Counted from the first letter of the stretch, positions 34,162-43,176 are shown. The stretch: 46,539 nt of DNA from Streptomyces sp. H27-H1 (GCF_026627445.1 NZ_JAPNLJ010000052.1:1-46539), one strand, 5' to 3'. A program made the numbers and translations. Notes: generated by a model not told the origin, from the sequence alone.

Positions 34162-34605
34162 CTACTTCTCGGCCAGTGCGGCGACGGCTCGTTCGACGCC
34201 GTCCCGTGGAACGCGTTCCATGAAGAGCACCTGCCCGTTGGACTCCCGTACCGCCGAGGCCAGGCGCGTGGCCCAGGCGTTCTCCCACACCAGCACGAGC
34301 GCGGAGGACTCCGGGGCGAGGCCCTGCGCCACGGTCTCCAGGTCCTCGTCGCTCAGCAGGTCGAACTCGTCGCCGAGGACCCGCTCGAACTGCTCGGCCA
34401 CCTCGGAGTCGGCGAGCTCGATCACGGACACCGTGCCGTCCCGCTCCTTGCGGACGAAGGTGAGGTCGAGGACGCGCACCACTCCGCTCTCCTGGAGCTC
34501 CCGCAGGGCCGGGGCGACATCGCCGTTGAACCGGTTGCCGTCGAAGGCGATCACGGCCACGTCCACCGGGCCGATCGATTCGGCCGTATGAGCTGCAGCA
34601 GGCAT
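34162..34605 (-). CDS. DUF6325-type (DUF1269-like) protein
   Basis: A 147-residue soluble protein: ESIGPVDVAVIAFDGNRFNG, then VRVLDLTFVRKERDGTVSVIEL, with a final ALVLVWENAWATRLASAVRE segment. The pattern agrees with the actinobacterial DUF6325 family, which commonly sits with a SHOCT gene, as here. The role is unknown. I chose ATG at 34605, GGGAGAGG upstream; a TTG two codons earlier is possible. Confidence 0.8.
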   Translation of the reverse strand: MPAAAHTAESIGPVDVAVIAFDGNRFNGDVAPALRELQESGVVRVLDLTFVRKERDGTVSVIELADSEVAEQFERVLGDEFDLLSDEDLETVAQGLAPESSALVLVWENAWATRLASAVRESNGQVLFMERVPRDGVERAVAALAEK

Positions 34606-34739
34606 GAGCAAAACCTCTCCCCTAGCGCATTAAATCACTGCAAAAGGGATCTTCCTTGGCGGAGCTGGCACCGCATCGCGAGGCCGGTCTGCGCATATTG
34701 CGTTGCCGCCCGCCGGTCGGGCGCGGCAGGCTCGACCCC

Positions 34740-34967
34740 ATGCCCAAGCCTCACGGATTCTCGTACGAACAACGGGGCGACCAGAGCGTCGTCATCACCC
34801 ACCAGGGCCGGTCCGCGGCCACCCTCCGGAGCGGGCGGGCCGCCGCCTTCCTGGCCGAGGTCGAATCCGGCGACGCCCAACTGGTGATGGCGCGCTGGAC
34901 CGGCTCCTACAAGTTCGGCAACGAGCGGATGGCAAGGAACCACCCCCGCAACCGCGGTCGCGCCTGA
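34740..34967 (+). CDS. small basic conserved protein
   Basis: A 75-residue basic protein. It begins MPKPHGFSYEQRGDQSVVIT, continues with a Leu/Ala-rich helix (RSGRAAAFLAEVESGD), and ends with the Asn/Arg-rich NERMARNHPRNRGRA. I recall similar short Streptomyces proteins with this start and end, none with a known role. The start ATG at 34740 is preferred because the upstream extension (to 34656) has no family character. Ribosome site is weak. Confidence 0.65.
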   Translation: MPKPHGFSYEQRGDQSVVITHQGRSAATLRSGRAAAFLAEVESGDAQLVMARWTGSYKFGNERMARNHPRNRGRA

Positions 34968-35056
34968 GGAACCGGCGAGGAACCGGCGAGGAACCGGGCC
35001 AGCCGACCAGGCGGGGACCGGGCAATGGCCTGGCGGACAACCGGACGGACAACCGG
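34966..35056. repeat. short tandem repeats after the small basic gene
   Basis: Three 11-bp units GAGGAACCGGC / GAGGAACCGGC / GAGGAACCGGG (34966-34998), then two 12-bp units CGGACAACCGGA (35033-35056). Together they occupy much of the gap 34968-35149 upstream of the TerD gene, where I see no gene. Confidence 0.8.
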
Positions 35057-35149
35057 ACGCAGAAGCGGGCGGGGAACCGCGCGTAGAGCCGGGCGAAAAA
35101 CCCGTCGAAAGTAAGGGAACGGCAAAGGGACCTCGGTCGTTCTCCCGGC

Positions 35150-36421
35150 ATGACCGCTATGACCCCTGGTTCCAACCTGCCGCTCAATACCGTCCGCGTG
35201 ACGGTGGACGTGGCTGCCCCGGTGCGGCTCGACGTGTCCGCACTGCTCCTCGCCGCCGACGGCAAGGTGCGTTCCGACGCCGATTTCATCTTCTTCAACC
35301 AGCCGTCCGGCCCCGGCGTCAGCTACCGGTCCGGCGGCGGCACGGCGCCGGACTCGATCACCGTGGACACCGGTTCGGTCCCGCCCGGCATCGAGCGGAT
35401 CGTCATCACCGCCAGCCCGGACGCCGCGGGCCAGACCTTCCAGGGCATCGAGCCCACCGCCACCGTGCGGGACGCCGCCAGCGGAGCGGCGATCTCCACC
35501 TTCACCCCGCCGCAGCTCGGCTCGGAGACGGCCCTGGTGGTCGTCGAGGTCTACCAGCGCGGCGGCGTGTGGAAGGTCCGCGCGGTCGGCCAGGGGTACG
35601 CGAACGGCCTCGCCGGCATCGCGACCGACTTCGGGGTCTCGGTGGAGGAGGAGGCGCCTCCTGCGGCCGCCGCCCCGGCCCCCGTCGCCCCGCCCGTACC
35701 GCCCGCCCCGCCGGCTCCCCCGGCGCCGACCGCCTACCCGGCCTCCCCCTGGCTCACCAGCGGCGCACCCGGGGCGACCCCGGCCCCCGCGCCGGCCACA
35801 CCGGCCGCACCGGCACCGGCGCCGGCCGCCGCCCCCGGTGCCGGGAAGATCAATCTCGACAAGGGCCGGGTCAGCCTCCAGAAGAACCAGACCGTGTCCC
35901 TGGTCAAGGGCGGCCGCCCGCTCCTCTCCCAGGTGAAGATGGGTCTCGGCTGGGAGCCCGCGTTCCGCGGCCGGGCCATCGACCTGGACGCCTCGGTCAT
36001 CGCGTACGGCCCGCAGCGCAACCACATCGACAGCTGCTACTTCGGCAAGCTGTCCATCCTGGGCGGCTCCGTCAAGCATTCGGGCGACAACCTCACCGGC
36101 GACGGCGCCGGCGACGACGAGGTGATCGTCGTGGACCTCGGCCGCCTGCCCGCCGACGCGACGGGCCTCGTCTTCACCGTCAACTCCTTCTCCGGCCAGA
36201 AGTTCACCGAGGTCGCCAAGGCCTACTGCCGCCTGATCGACGCCGCGAGCGGCGAGGAGCTGGTCCGGTTCGACCTCACCAGCGCCGAGCCGCAGACCGG
36301 CGTGATGATGGCCAAGCTGATCAAGCAGTTTTCCGGCGAATGGGAGATGACGGCCATCGGCGAGTTTGTGAAGTCGCGCACAGTGCGCGGCATGGTCAAG
36401 CCCGCCGCGCAGGCACTCTGA
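35150..36421 (+). CDS. TerD-family protein with two TerD domains
   Basis: A 423-residue protein with two TerD-type modules. The N-terminal one (about 8-163) has FIFFNQPSGPGVSY, then DTGSVPPGIERIVITASPD and YANGLAGIATDFGV. The C-terminal one (about 233-420) has GRPLLSQVKMGLGWEPAF, IDLDASVIAYG and DGAGDDEVIVVDLGRLP, with Asp/Glu residues of the calcium sites. A Pro/Ala-rich linker (about 166-232) joins them. TerD proteins bind calcium and form membrane-linked stress complexes. The start is ATG at 35150; an ATG three codons later is also possible. It appears monocistronic. Confidence 0.9.
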   Translation: MTAMTPGSNLPLNTVRVTVDVAAPVRLDVSALLLAADGKVRSDADFIFFNQPSGPGVSYRSGGGTAPDSITVDTGSVPPGIERIVITASPDAAGQTFQGIEPTATVRDAASGAAISTFTPPQLGSETALVVVEVYQRGGVWKVRAVGQGYANGLAGIATDFGVSVEEEAPPAAAAPAPVAPPVPPAPPAPPAPTAYPASPWLTSGAPGATPAPAPATPAAPAPAPAAAPGAGKINLDKGRVSLQKNQTVSLVKGGRPLLSQVKMGLGWEPAFRGRAIDLDASVIAYGPQRNHIDSCYFGKLSILGGSVKHSGDNLTGDGAGDDEVIVVDLGRLPADATGLVFTVNSFSGQKFTEVAKAYCRLIDAASGEELVRFDLTSAEPQTGVMMAKLIKQFSGEWEMTAIGEFVKSRTVRGMVKPAAQAL

Positions 36422-36523
36422 GCAGGTGAGCGGGCACATGGAGCGACGGACGGCCTCGTCAGGTGATCTGTTCCACCCTTAATGCGGAGGTCGCTGTCAG
36501 TGGCCGCCCGTAGCCTTGGACCC

Positions 36524-36691
36524 ATGCACCAGACACTCCAGCCCGCGGGCCCCGCGCGCCCGTCCGCCGCCGAGGCGAACGAGGCGATCCGGCAGCTCGT
36601 CGAGAGCCGGGTGGACGGCGAGTGGCCCTCCGAGGCGTATGAGTTCCTTCTCGAGGAGTGGGCCGCCGCCAGCCGCGCCGAAGCTCAGTGA
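36524..36691 (+). CDS. small acidic conserved protein
   Basis: A 55-residue acidic protein: MHQTLQPAGPARPSAAEANE, then a helical AIRQLVESRVDGEW segment and PSEAYEFLLEEWAAA. Two short helices rich in Glu and Trp suggest a helix-hairpin binding module. Start ATG at 36524; no strong ribosome site. A terminator follows 66 bases after the stop. Function unknown. Confidence 0.65.
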   Translation: MHQTLQPAGPARPSAAEANEAIRQLVESRVDGEWPSEAYEFLLEEWAAASRAEAQ

Positions 36692-36757
36692 TCCACCGGT
36701 AGACGCCGGTGGACGCCGATAGGTGAAGTACACGCAGTCGAGCACGTGAAATGAAGT

Positions 36758-36798
36758 GAGGAGAGCCGCCGGAGCCCAAGGGCCCGGCGGCTCTCCTC
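36758..36798. terminator. bidirectional terminator
   Basis: A perfect 15-bp stem, GAGGAGAGCCGCCGG (36758-36772) with CCGGCGGCTCTCCTC (36784-36798), loop AGCCCAAGGGC. It lies between the convergent small gene and the PhoX-like gene. Confidence 0.85.
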
Positions 36799-36815
36799 AT
36801 GCCTGGGGTGCCGGA

Positions 36816-38279
36816 TCAGCGGCCGCGCCGCCACGGTCCCGTGACGGCGAGCATGATGCCCGGGTCCTGGAGGTTGGCGAACAGCGTCCGCCCGTCCGGC
36901 GAGAAGCAGACGCCGGTGAACTCCGAGTACTCCGGCTCCTGCTCCGTCCCCAGGTTCATCTCGTTGCGGGCCAGCGGGTACGTGCGCCCCGACTCCGTCG
37001 CGCCGAAGAGGTGCTGCAGCCCCGAGCCGTCCTCGGCGATGACGAGGCCGCCGTACGGGGAGACCGTGATGTTGTCGGGCCCGTCGTAGCCGCCGTCCAC
37101 CGACGGGTCGGCGTTCACGCCGAGCAGGACCTGCAGCCGCACCGTGCGCCGCTTGGGGTCGTAGAACCACACCTGGCCGTCGTGCGGCGCGCCCGGGCTC
37201 TCCTCGCGGGCGTAGGAGGAGACGAAGTACGCCCCGCCGTCGGCCCACCACATGCCCTCCAGCTTGCGCCCGCGGGTCACCTCCGTCGCCCCGAACTGCT
37301 TGCGCACCGCCACGGTGCGTGCGTCGCGGTCCGCGACCGGCACCCAGTCCACCCCGTAGGTGGTCCCGATCTTCGTCGCCCGCGAGAGGTCGTCGACGAA
37401 CAGCCCCGCCTTGTCGAAGCACTTGGCGGCCGCCAGCACACCGGCGTCGTCCGCGAGCTGACGGAGCTTGCCGCGCCCGTGCCGGAAGCCGCTCGGCGGG
37501 GTCCATCGGTAGAGCAGCCCGTTGGGGCCGGAGGCGTCCTCGGTGAGGTAGGCGTGGCCCTGCCTGGGGTCGATGACGACGGCCTCGTGGGCGTACCGGC
37601 CGAAGGCCTTGACGGGCTTCGGGTCGCGGTTGGCGCGGCGGTCGTGCGGGTCCACCTCGAAGACGTAGCCGTGGTCCTTGGTCATGCCGTTCTTGCCGGC
37701 CAGGTCCTCGTTCTCCTCGCAGGTCAGCCAGGTGTCCCAGGGGGTGGAGCCGCCGGCGCAGTTGGTCGACGTACCGGCGATCCCGACCCATTCGGCGACC
37801 TCGCCGCCGCGCCGGACCTCGACGACCGTGCAGCCGCCGGCCGCGGCCGGGTCGTAGACGAGGCCCTCGGTGAGCGGGACGGGGTGCTTCCAGCCGGTGC
37901 GCGGGCCCTTCAGCTCGTGGTTGTTGACGAGGAGGGTAACGCCCCGGTGGCCTTCGAAGGCGGCCGTGCCGTCGTGGTTGGACGGGGTGCTCTCGCCCGA
38001 GTCCAGCGTGGTGACTCCGCTGTGCGTGATCACGCGGTACGTGAACCCGGCGGGGAGGGCCAGGATGCCGGCCGGGTCGGGGACGAGCGGGCCGTAGCCG
38101 GGACCGTGACCATGGCCGTGGCCTCCGCGGCCCTGCTCCGCGCCCGCGCCCTGCCGCTCGCCGTCGTCCGCGGCGAGGGCCCCGGGGGCGGTGGCGAGTG
38201 CGCCGACCGTTCCGGTGAGCGCGACTCCCGCACCGGCGAGTGCGGTACGGGCGGTGAAGTCTCTACGGCTGAGCGGCAT
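36816..38279 (-). CDS. PhoX-family (DUF839) secreted phosphatase-like protein
   Basis: A 487-residue protein exported by the Tat system: MPLSRRDFTARTALAGAGVA carries the SRRDF twin-arginine motif and is followed by a hydrophobic stretch and ALAAD cleavage region. A Gly/His-rich run (GGHGHGHGPGYG) leads into the beta-propeller. Family phrases include VNNHELKGPRTGW, LTCEENED, GRYAHEAVVIDP and VYLTEDA-like AYLTEDASGPNGLLYRW, as in PhoX calcium/iron phosphatases. The start ATG at 38279 has GGAG upstream. A PHO-box-like repeat lies 66 bases upstream, fitting a phosphate-scavenging role. Confidence 0.88.
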   Translation of the reverse strand: MPLSRRDFTARTALAGAGVALTGTVGALATAPGALAADDGERQGAGAEQGRGGHGHGHGPGYGPLVPDPAGILALPAGFTYRVITHSGVTTLDSGESTPSNHDGTAAFEGHRGVTLLVNNHELKGPRTGWKHPVPLTEGLVYDPAAAGGCTVVEVRRGGEVAEWVGIAGTSTNCAGGSTPWDTWLTCEENEDLAGKNGMTKDHGYVFEVDPHDRRANRDPKPVKAFGRYAHEAVVIDPRQGHAYLTEDASGPNGLLYRWTPPSGFRHGRGKLRQLADDAGVLAAAKCFDKAGLFVDDLSRATKIGTTYGVDWVPVADRDARTVAVRKQFGATEVTRGRKLEGMWWADGGAYFVSSYAREESPGAPHDGQVWFYDPKRRTVRLQVLLGVNADPSVDGGYDGPDNITVSPYGGLVIAEDGSGLQHLFGATESGRTYPLARNEMNLGTEQEPEYSEFTGVCFSPDGRTLFANLQDPGIMLAVTGPWRRGR

Positions 38280-38344
38280 CGGGTCTCCAGGGGGTGGGGA
38301 GGTGCTGCGCTTGTCGTGCGGTCGTCGGCGCACACGCTCCCGCC

Positions 38345-38366
38345 CGCACGTGAACGCCGACTGAAC
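38345..38366 (-). promoter_or_regulatory. PHO-box-like direct repeat upstream of the PhoX-like gene
   Basis: On the minus strand GTTCAGTCGGC (38366-38356) and GTTCACGTGCG (38355-38345) are two adjacent 11-nt units, each opening GTTCA, the PhoP pattern. They lie 66-87 bases upstream of the start codon. Confidence 0.65.
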
Positions 38367-38445
38367 TACCCGGGAAAACGAATCGACCCCTTACCCGAGC
38401 CCCCGTTGGCCGACTCCCTTTCGGGAAAGGCTGGTTACCATCGCC

Positions 38446-40023
38446 TCACACGCCCCGGGAACGCGCCTTGAACGCGGCCTTCCGCGCCTCCTTGGCGGCC
38501 TTCTTGTCGGGGTGCAGCCGCCCCATCGCCTCCAGCACGTGGGCCGTCGCCGGGTGCTCCACCCGCCACACCTGCTCGAAGAACCCGGTGTGGTGGGCGG
38601 TCAGCGATTCGATCAGCAGGGGCAGCTCCGACGCCTCCGCGCCCTCGTCTCCCCCGCCGCCCGTCGCGAGCTGCGCCGCGATCGTGTCGACCGTCAACCA
38701 GAACACCATCTCCTCGTCCGGCGCCGGTACGTCGCTCACCCCGTGCTCGGCCAGCCAGACCCGGGCGAGCCCCCCGAGTTCCGCGTCGTCCAGTACCGCG
38801 CGCACGGCCGGCTCGGCCTCCGCTCCGGCGGGTGCGAGGGCCTGCTGGCAGCGCAGCCGGCGCAGCGGGGCGCCCGCGTCGGCGCCGCGCGCGGCGGCGA
38901 GCAGTTCTTGGGCGGCCTCGGGTACGGGGCGGCCGGCCAGCCATTGTTCGATCTCGGCCTGGGCGGCGGCCTCGGAGTAGTGGGAGACCACGTCGAGCAG
39001 TACGTCCGCGCCCTTGTCGGCCAGTTCGCCGACGGCCGGGGCCTCGACGCCCGCCTCCAGCATGCGCGCCCGGATCCCGTACAGTCCGAGCGGGGTCAGC
39101 CGTACCAGTCCGTACCGGGAGACGTCCTCCTCGTCGGGAAGCGCGCCCGCGCTCGTGAGGAACTCCTCGTCGTCGGCCTCCGCCATCAGCTCCTCGTCGA
39201 CGGGGCGGAACTCGACCAGCCCGATCGGTTCGAGCTGCCGGAACTGGTCGTCGAGGCGCATCATCGCGTCCGAGACCTGCTCCAGTACGGCGTCGGTCGG
39301 ATCTCCCATGTCGTCCGGCACCACCATCGAGGCGGCGAGCACCGGGAGCGGCACCGGGCCCTCGGCCGTGCCGCCCTCGGCGACGGCGAGCAGGTAGAGG
39401 TTGGCGAGGACCCCGTCGAGGAAGTCGGCTTCGCGGCGCGGGTTCCAGTCGAGCTGGTCGAAGTCGATCTCGCCGCCCGCGTCGAGGGCGTCCACGAGGT
39501 CGTCCAGGGCGGGCACCGCGGCGTCCGCGAGGACGGTGTCCAGGGCGGCCAGCCACAGGTCGAGCACGTCGCCGGGGGTTCCGCCGGTCACCAGAGCCAG
39601 GTCCTCTCCTGGCTCGGCGGTGCCGAACTCCGCGCCGGCATCGGCCGCTTCCCCGGAGTCGGAGTCGGAGTCGGAGTCGGCGGCGGAAGCGGAGGCGGAA
39701 GCGGAGGCGGAGGCGTCGGCGGAAGCGCCGTCCTCCTCCGGCTCGGTGACCTCGACGAGGCCGGTGTCGACGGCCACCCTCCAGGCCTGGCTCGCATACG
39801 CGCTGGAGTCCTCGTCGGCGGGGTCCAGGCCCAGCAGGGCCACGGCCTCGGGCAGTTGCCCTGCGACGAGTTCGCCGCCGATGTCCACGCGGGTGTCCGG
39901 GCCGGCCCAGCGGGCGAGGCGCACGGCGCGGGCGAACAGCGGGGCGGCCAGGGCGTCGCGGGCCAGTTCCGCGTCGGAGAGCAGCCGTACCGGCGGCAGC
40001 GTGGGGTGCGAGTCTGCGGACAT
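38446..40023 (-). CDS. conserved protein of unknown function (paralogue of 4926-6389)
   Basis: A 525-residue acidic, helical protein. It is homologous along its length to the protein at 4926-6389: an AVRLARWAGPDTRVDIGGEL start region against AVRLARWAELHLGV, a central LTPLG, then QWLAGRPVPEAAQELLAAAR against AWLAARPVGHAVSELLHAAR, WLAEHGV, and a final helix KEARKAAFKARSRG. It contains an Asp/Ser/Ala low-complexity linker (about residues 100-125) encoded by a hexamer repeat. The start ATG at 40023 has GAGGAG upstream. It is located between two phosphate-type genes, but I infer no function from that. Confidence 0.82.
   Translation of the reverse strand: MSADSHPTLPPVRLLSDAELARDALAAPLFARAVRLARWAGPDTRVDIGGELVAGQLPEAVALLGLDPADEDSSAYASQAWRVAVDTGLVEVTEPEEDGASADASASASASASAADSDSDSDSGEAADAGAEFGTAEPGEDLALVTGGTPGDVLDLWLAALDTVLADAAVPALDDLVDALDAGGEIDFDQLDWNPRREADFLDGVLANLYLLAVAEGGTAEGPVPLPVLAASMVVPDDMGDPTDAVLEQVSDAMMRLDDQFRQLEPIGLVEFRPVDEELMAEADDEEFLTSAGALPDEEDVSRYGLVRLTPLGLYGIRARMLEAGVEAPAVGELADKGADVLLDVVSHYSEAAAQAEIEQWLAGRPVPEAAQELLAAARGADAGAPLRRLRCQQALAPAGAEAEPAVRAVLDDAELGGLARVWLAEHGVSDVPAPDEEMVFWLTVDTIAAQLATGGGGDEGAEASELPLLIESLTAHHTGFFEQVWRVEHPATAHVLEAMGRLHPDKKAAKEARKAAFKARSRGV
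39655..39726. repeat. hexamer repeat run coding the acidic linker
   Basis: Four GGAGTC copies (39655-39678) followed by eight GGNNGC-type hexamers up to 39726. On the minus strand they code alternating Ser-Ala and Ser-Asp. The hexamer period keeps the frame, so length can vary without disrupting the protein. Confidence 0.85.
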
Positions 40024-40122
40024 GGGGCGGTTCTCCTCGCGGGCACGGGTGGTTCGGGTACGGGTCTTACGGCGCCCCAGGGTAGACGCATTTCGGGCGC
40101 GCCCGGCCGCCTCTCCCCTTTG

Positions 40123-40144
40123 GTTCATCCCACAGTCAACCGGC
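40123..40144 (+). promoter_or_regulatory. PHO-box-like repeat upstream of the nuclease
   Basis: GTTCATCCCAC (40123-40133) and AGTCAACCGGC (40134-40144). The TCA cores are exactly 11 nt apart (40125 and 40136). The second unit is degenerate, so this is the weakest of the three such sites. Confidence 0.4.
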
Positions 40145-40160
40145 GTATCCCCTGTAGGGC

Positions 40161-40190
40161 TTGACAACTTTGCCGGCCACGAAGGAAATT
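40161..40190 (+). promoter_or_regulatory. possible promoter of the nuclease
   Basis: A perfect -35 TTGACA (40161-40166), 18-nt spacer and a weak -10 GAAATT (40185-40190). The PHO-box-like repeat ends 17 bases upstream of the -35. Confidence 0.4.
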
Positions 40191-40239
40191 GACGCGCGTA
40201 GATATTTGCCTTCCCCTCCACACACCGGAGTTCCCGCCC

Positions 40240-42081
40240 ATGCGCTCCTCGCATCCCCGTTCCGCCGCCGTCGCGGCCCTCGTCGCCACCGCGCTGGCCA
40301 CCGGCCTGCTCGCGGGCACCGCCGACGCGGCCGAAGGCGCCGCGTCCGCCGATCCGATACGCATCCACGACATCCAGGGCACGACCCGGATATCCCCGCT
40401 GGCCGGCCAGCAGGTCACCGATGTCGCGGGCGTCGTCACGGGCGTTCGTACGTACGGTTCGCGCGGCTTCTGGATCCAGGATCCGGACACGGACGACGAC
40501 GACGCCACCAGCGAGGGCGTGTTCGTCTTCACCAACGCGGCCCCGACCGTCGCGGCCGGTGACGCCGTCACGGTGTCCGGCCTGGTCGGCGAGTACATCC
40601 CCGGCGGCGTCTCGTCCGGCAACCAGTCGGTCACCCAGATCTCCAAGCCCGTCGTGACGGTGGTCTCCTCCGGCAACGCGGTGCCCGCTGCCACCGCGGT
40701 CAACGAGTACTCGGTCCCCTGCGCGTACGCCCCGGCCGGCGACCCGGCCGCCGCCGGCAGCGTCAACGCTCTGACGCTGGAGCCCTCGCGCTACGCCCTG
40801 GACTACTACGAGTCGCTGGAGGGCATGAACATCGCGATCGGCAACTCGCGCGTGGTCGGCGCCACCGACCCGCACGCGGAGCTGTGGGTCACGGTGAAGG
40901 GCTGGGAGAACACCGCCAAGCGCGGCGGGACGGTCTACGGCTCCTACGAGTCCCAGAACACCGGACGCCTCCAGATCCAGCAGCTCGCGCCCCTCGCGCA
41001 GCAGCCCTTCCCGGTGGCCAACGTCGGCGACAAGCTGACCGGCCGCACCGAAGGCCCGCTGGACTTCAACCAGTTCGGCGGCTACACCCTGGTGGCCCGC
41101 ACCCTCGGCACGCTCAAGGCGGGCCCGCTCGCCCCGGAGAAGACCGAGGCGCAGGCCGCGAAGGAGCTCGCGGTCGCCACGTACAACGTCGAGAACCTCG
41201 ACCCAACAGACCCGCAGGAGAAGTTCGACAACCTCGCGAAGGCCGTCGTCGAGAACCTCGCCTCCCCCGACATCCTCGCCCTGGAGGAGATCCAGGACGA
41301 CAACGGCGCCAAGAACGACGGCACGGTCTCGGCCGGGGCCACGCTGGCGAAGTTCACGGCGGCGATCGAGGCCGCGGGCGGCCCCGCGTACCAGTGGCGC
41401 ACGGTCGACCCGGAGGACAAGAAGGACGGCGGCGAGCCCGGCGGCAACATCCGTCAGGTGTTCCTCTTCAACCCGGCGCGGGTCTCCTTCACCGAGCGGG
41501 CCCCGGGCGACGCCGTGACGGCGACCGGTGTGGTGCAGGAGAACGGCAAGGCCGCCCTGACCCACTCCCCCGGCCGGATCGACCCGGCGAACCCCGCGTG
41601 GGCGGACAGCCGCAAGCCGCTGGCCGGCGAGTTCGTCTTCCGCGGCAAGACGGTCTTCGTGATCGCCAACCACTTCGGATCCAAGGGCGGCGACGAGGGC
41701 CTGACCTCCTCGCACCAGCCTCCGGTGCGCTCCTCCGAGGCCAAGCGGCTGCTGCAGGCGCAGGCGGTGAACGGCTTCGTGAAGGACATCCTGGCGGTGG
41801 AGAAGAAGGCCGCGGTCCTCGTGGTCGGCGACATCAACGACTTCGAGTTCTCGGCCACGGCGAAGGCGCTGGAGGACGGCGGGGCGCTGTACGCGGCGGT
41901 CAAGTCGCTGCCGAAGTCCGAGCGTTACTCGTACGTCTACCAGGGCAACGCGCAGGTCCTCGACCAGATCCTGACGAGCCCGGGCATCAAGCAGTTCAGC
42001 TACGACAGCGTGCACATCAACGCGGAGTTCGCGAACCAGAACAGCGACCACGACCCGCAGATCGTGCGCTTCCGCCCGTAG
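40240..42081 (+). CDS. secreted endonuclease/exonuclease/phosphatase (ExeM/NucH-like)
   Basis: A 613-residue secreted nuclease. A signal peptide (about 1-30, ALVATALATGLLAGTADA) is followed by an OB-fold-type domain (about 35-290, with VAGVVTGVRTYGSRGFWIQD and VTVSGLVGEY) and an exonuclease-endonuclease-phosphatase domain (about 310-613). The catalytic landmarks are VATYNVENLD, ILALEEIQDDN, NHFGSK, GDINDF and SDHDPQIV. This is the layout of ExeM/NucH-type extracellular nucleases that degrade DNA to release nutrients. The start ATG at 40240 has GGAG upstream. Two PhoP-type elements upstream fit phosphate scavenging. A terminator follows. Confidence 0.93.
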   Translation: MRSSHPRSAAVAALVATALATGLLAGTADAAEGAASADPIRIHDIQGTTRISPLAGQQVTDVAGVVTGVRTYGSRGFWIQDPDTDDDDATSEGVFVFTNAAPTVAAGDAVTVSGLVGEYIPGGVSSGNQSVTQISKPVVTVVSSGNAVPAATAVNEYSVPCAYAPAGDPAAAGSVNALTLEPSRYALDYYESLEGMNIAIGNSRVVGATDPHAELWVTVKGWENTAKRGGTVYGSYESQNTGRLQIQQLAPLAQQPFPVANVGDKLTGRTEGPLDFNQFGGYTLVARTLGTLKAGPLAPEKTEAQAAKELAVATYNVENLDPTDPQEKFDNLAKAVVENLASPDILALEEIQDDNGAKNDGTVSAGATLAKFTAAIEAAGGPAYQWRTVDPEDKKDGGEPGGNIRQVFLFNPARVSFTERAPGDAVTATGVVQENGKAALTHSPGRIDPANPAWADSRKPLAGEFVFRGKTVFVIANHFGSKGGDEGLTSSHQPPVRSSEAKRLLQAQAVNGFVKDILAVEKKAAVLVVGDINDFEFSATAKALEDGGALYAAVKSLPKSERYSYVYQGNAQVLDQILTSPGIKQFSYDSVHINAEFANQNSDHDPQIVRFRP

Positions 42082-42091
42082 CGGCGCCTAG

Positions 42092-42123
42092 GGGGCCGGG
42101 CCGCACCGCCGCCCGGCCCCTTT
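42092..42123 (+). terminator. terminator after the nuclease
   Basis: A 10-bp stem, GGGGCCGGGC (42092-42101) with GCCCGGCCCC (42111-42120), then TTT. It begins 10 bases after the stop codon. Confidence 0.8.
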
Positions 42124-42137
42124 GGCATGATCCCGGC

Positions 42138-42590
42138 ATGATCTTCCGTACCGCAACGCGTCAGGACCTGCCCGCCGTACTCGCCCTGCTGGCCCAGGAC
42201 GACACGGCGCAGGCGGCCCCCGTCGAGGCCACCGCGGTCTGCGAGGCCCACGAGCGGGCTTTCGCGGCGATCGGGGCGGACCCGCGCAGCGAGATGGTGG
42301 TCCTGGAGGAGGACGGGGTCGTCCTCGGCTGCCTGCAGCTGACGTACATCCCGGGGCTCGGCCAGGGCGGCCAGGAGCGGGCCCTGGTGGAGGCGGTACG
42401 CATCCGCGCGGACCGGCGGGGCGGGGGCCTCGGCGCCGACCTGATGCGGCGGGCGGCGGAGCGGGCCCGCGAGCGCGGCTGCGGCCTGATGCAGCTGACC
42501 AGCAACAAGCGCCGTGGCGCCGCACACCGCTTCTACGAACGTCTGGGCTTCGCGCGCAGCCACGAGGGCTTCAAACTGCCGCTGGCCTAG
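42138..42590 (+). CDS. GNAT family N-acetyltransferase
   Basis: A 150-residue GNAT protein. MIFRTATRQDLPAVLALLAQ opens it, the acetyl-CoA site is VRIRADRRGGGLGADLMRRA, and it ends with CGLMQLTSNKRRGAAHRFYE then RLGFARSHEGFKLPL, a C-terminal form seen in GNAT enzymes of the PhnO/amino-acid type. The acceptor is unknown. Start ATG at 42138, ribosome site weak. It is separated from the nuclease by a terminator. Confidence 0.88.
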   Translation: MIFRTATRQDLPAVLALLAQDDTAQAAPVEATAVCEAHERAFAAIGADPRSEMVVLEEDGVVLGCLQLTYIPGLGQGGQERALVEAVRIRADRRGGGLGADLMRRAAERARERGCGLMQLTSNKRRGAAHRFYERLGFARSHEGFKLPLA

Positions 42591-42767
42591 GTCGTCCTTT
42601 CAGGGTCGGGCCGGAACGGCCCGTCTCAGCAGCCGGTCGGGACGGCTGGGGCCAAGGACGGGACCTTTGGCCCTGGCGTGACGCTCGGCACATCCCTACC
42701 CATTCGGGCGGTTCTGGTGTTGAGTGTCTCCACGCCCGATCTTGTACGCACTCCTTTGGAGGACCGA

Positions 42768-43022
42768 GTGTTCCCCTCCATCTCCCTCGCCCAGGAAATC
42801 GGCATCGCCGTCCTGCTCGTGGCAGCCGTCGTCTGGCTGATCGGTCTCGGCCACATGCTGTGGGACAGCCGTTTCCACCACCCGGAGCCAGGTGCCTTCG
42901 AAGGCCTCACGGTCATCCCCGGACAGCGCGGCGCCTCCGCGCATCCGATGGAGTCGGTGGAACTGACCGAGGCGGAGCAGCAGGCCTTCGCCGGCCTGGT
43001 CCGCACGATCCCCCTGCACTGA
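42768..43022 (+). CDS. small membrane protein
   Basis: An 84-residue protein with one membrane helix (about 9-33, IGIAVLLVAAVVWLIGLGHMLW) and an acidic cytosolic or external tail (VELTEAEQQAFAGLVRTIPL). GTG at 42768 is chosen because GGAGG is 5 bases upstream (42758-42762). No known family recognised. It ends before a strong terminator and faces dapD. Confidence 0.75.
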   Translation: MFPSISLAQEIGIAVLLVAAVVWLIGLGHMLWDSRFHHPEPGAFEGLTVIPGQRGASAHPMESVELTEAEQQAFAGLVRTIPLH

Positions 43023-43120
43023 CCGCCGCCGGCCGGACCCCCGGCCCGCGAAGGCCCGCTCAGGTCAGCGTGTGCGAAGCCCCTCCCCCGCTCGGGGCGG
43101 GAGGGCGCTCGCCACGCACG

Positions 43121-43153
43121 GTGCCCTCCCACCCGGTCAGGGTGGGAGGGCAC
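43121..43153. terminator. bidirectional terminator
   Basis: A perfect 14-bp stem, GTGCCCTCCCACCC (43121-43134) with GGGTGGGAGGGCAC (43140-43153), loop GGTCA. A second hairpin-prone G/C run lies just left. It separates the convergent small membrane gene and dapD. Confidence 0.85.
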
Positions 43154-43176
43154 CGGTACGGCCTGACCGGGGAGGG

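Noticed and set aside
40024..42051. Upstream extension of the paralogue at 38446 into the nuclease region
   Set aside because: It is antisense to the nuclease, which has all catalytic motifs; the ATG at 40023 has a ribosome site and matches the paralogue start region.
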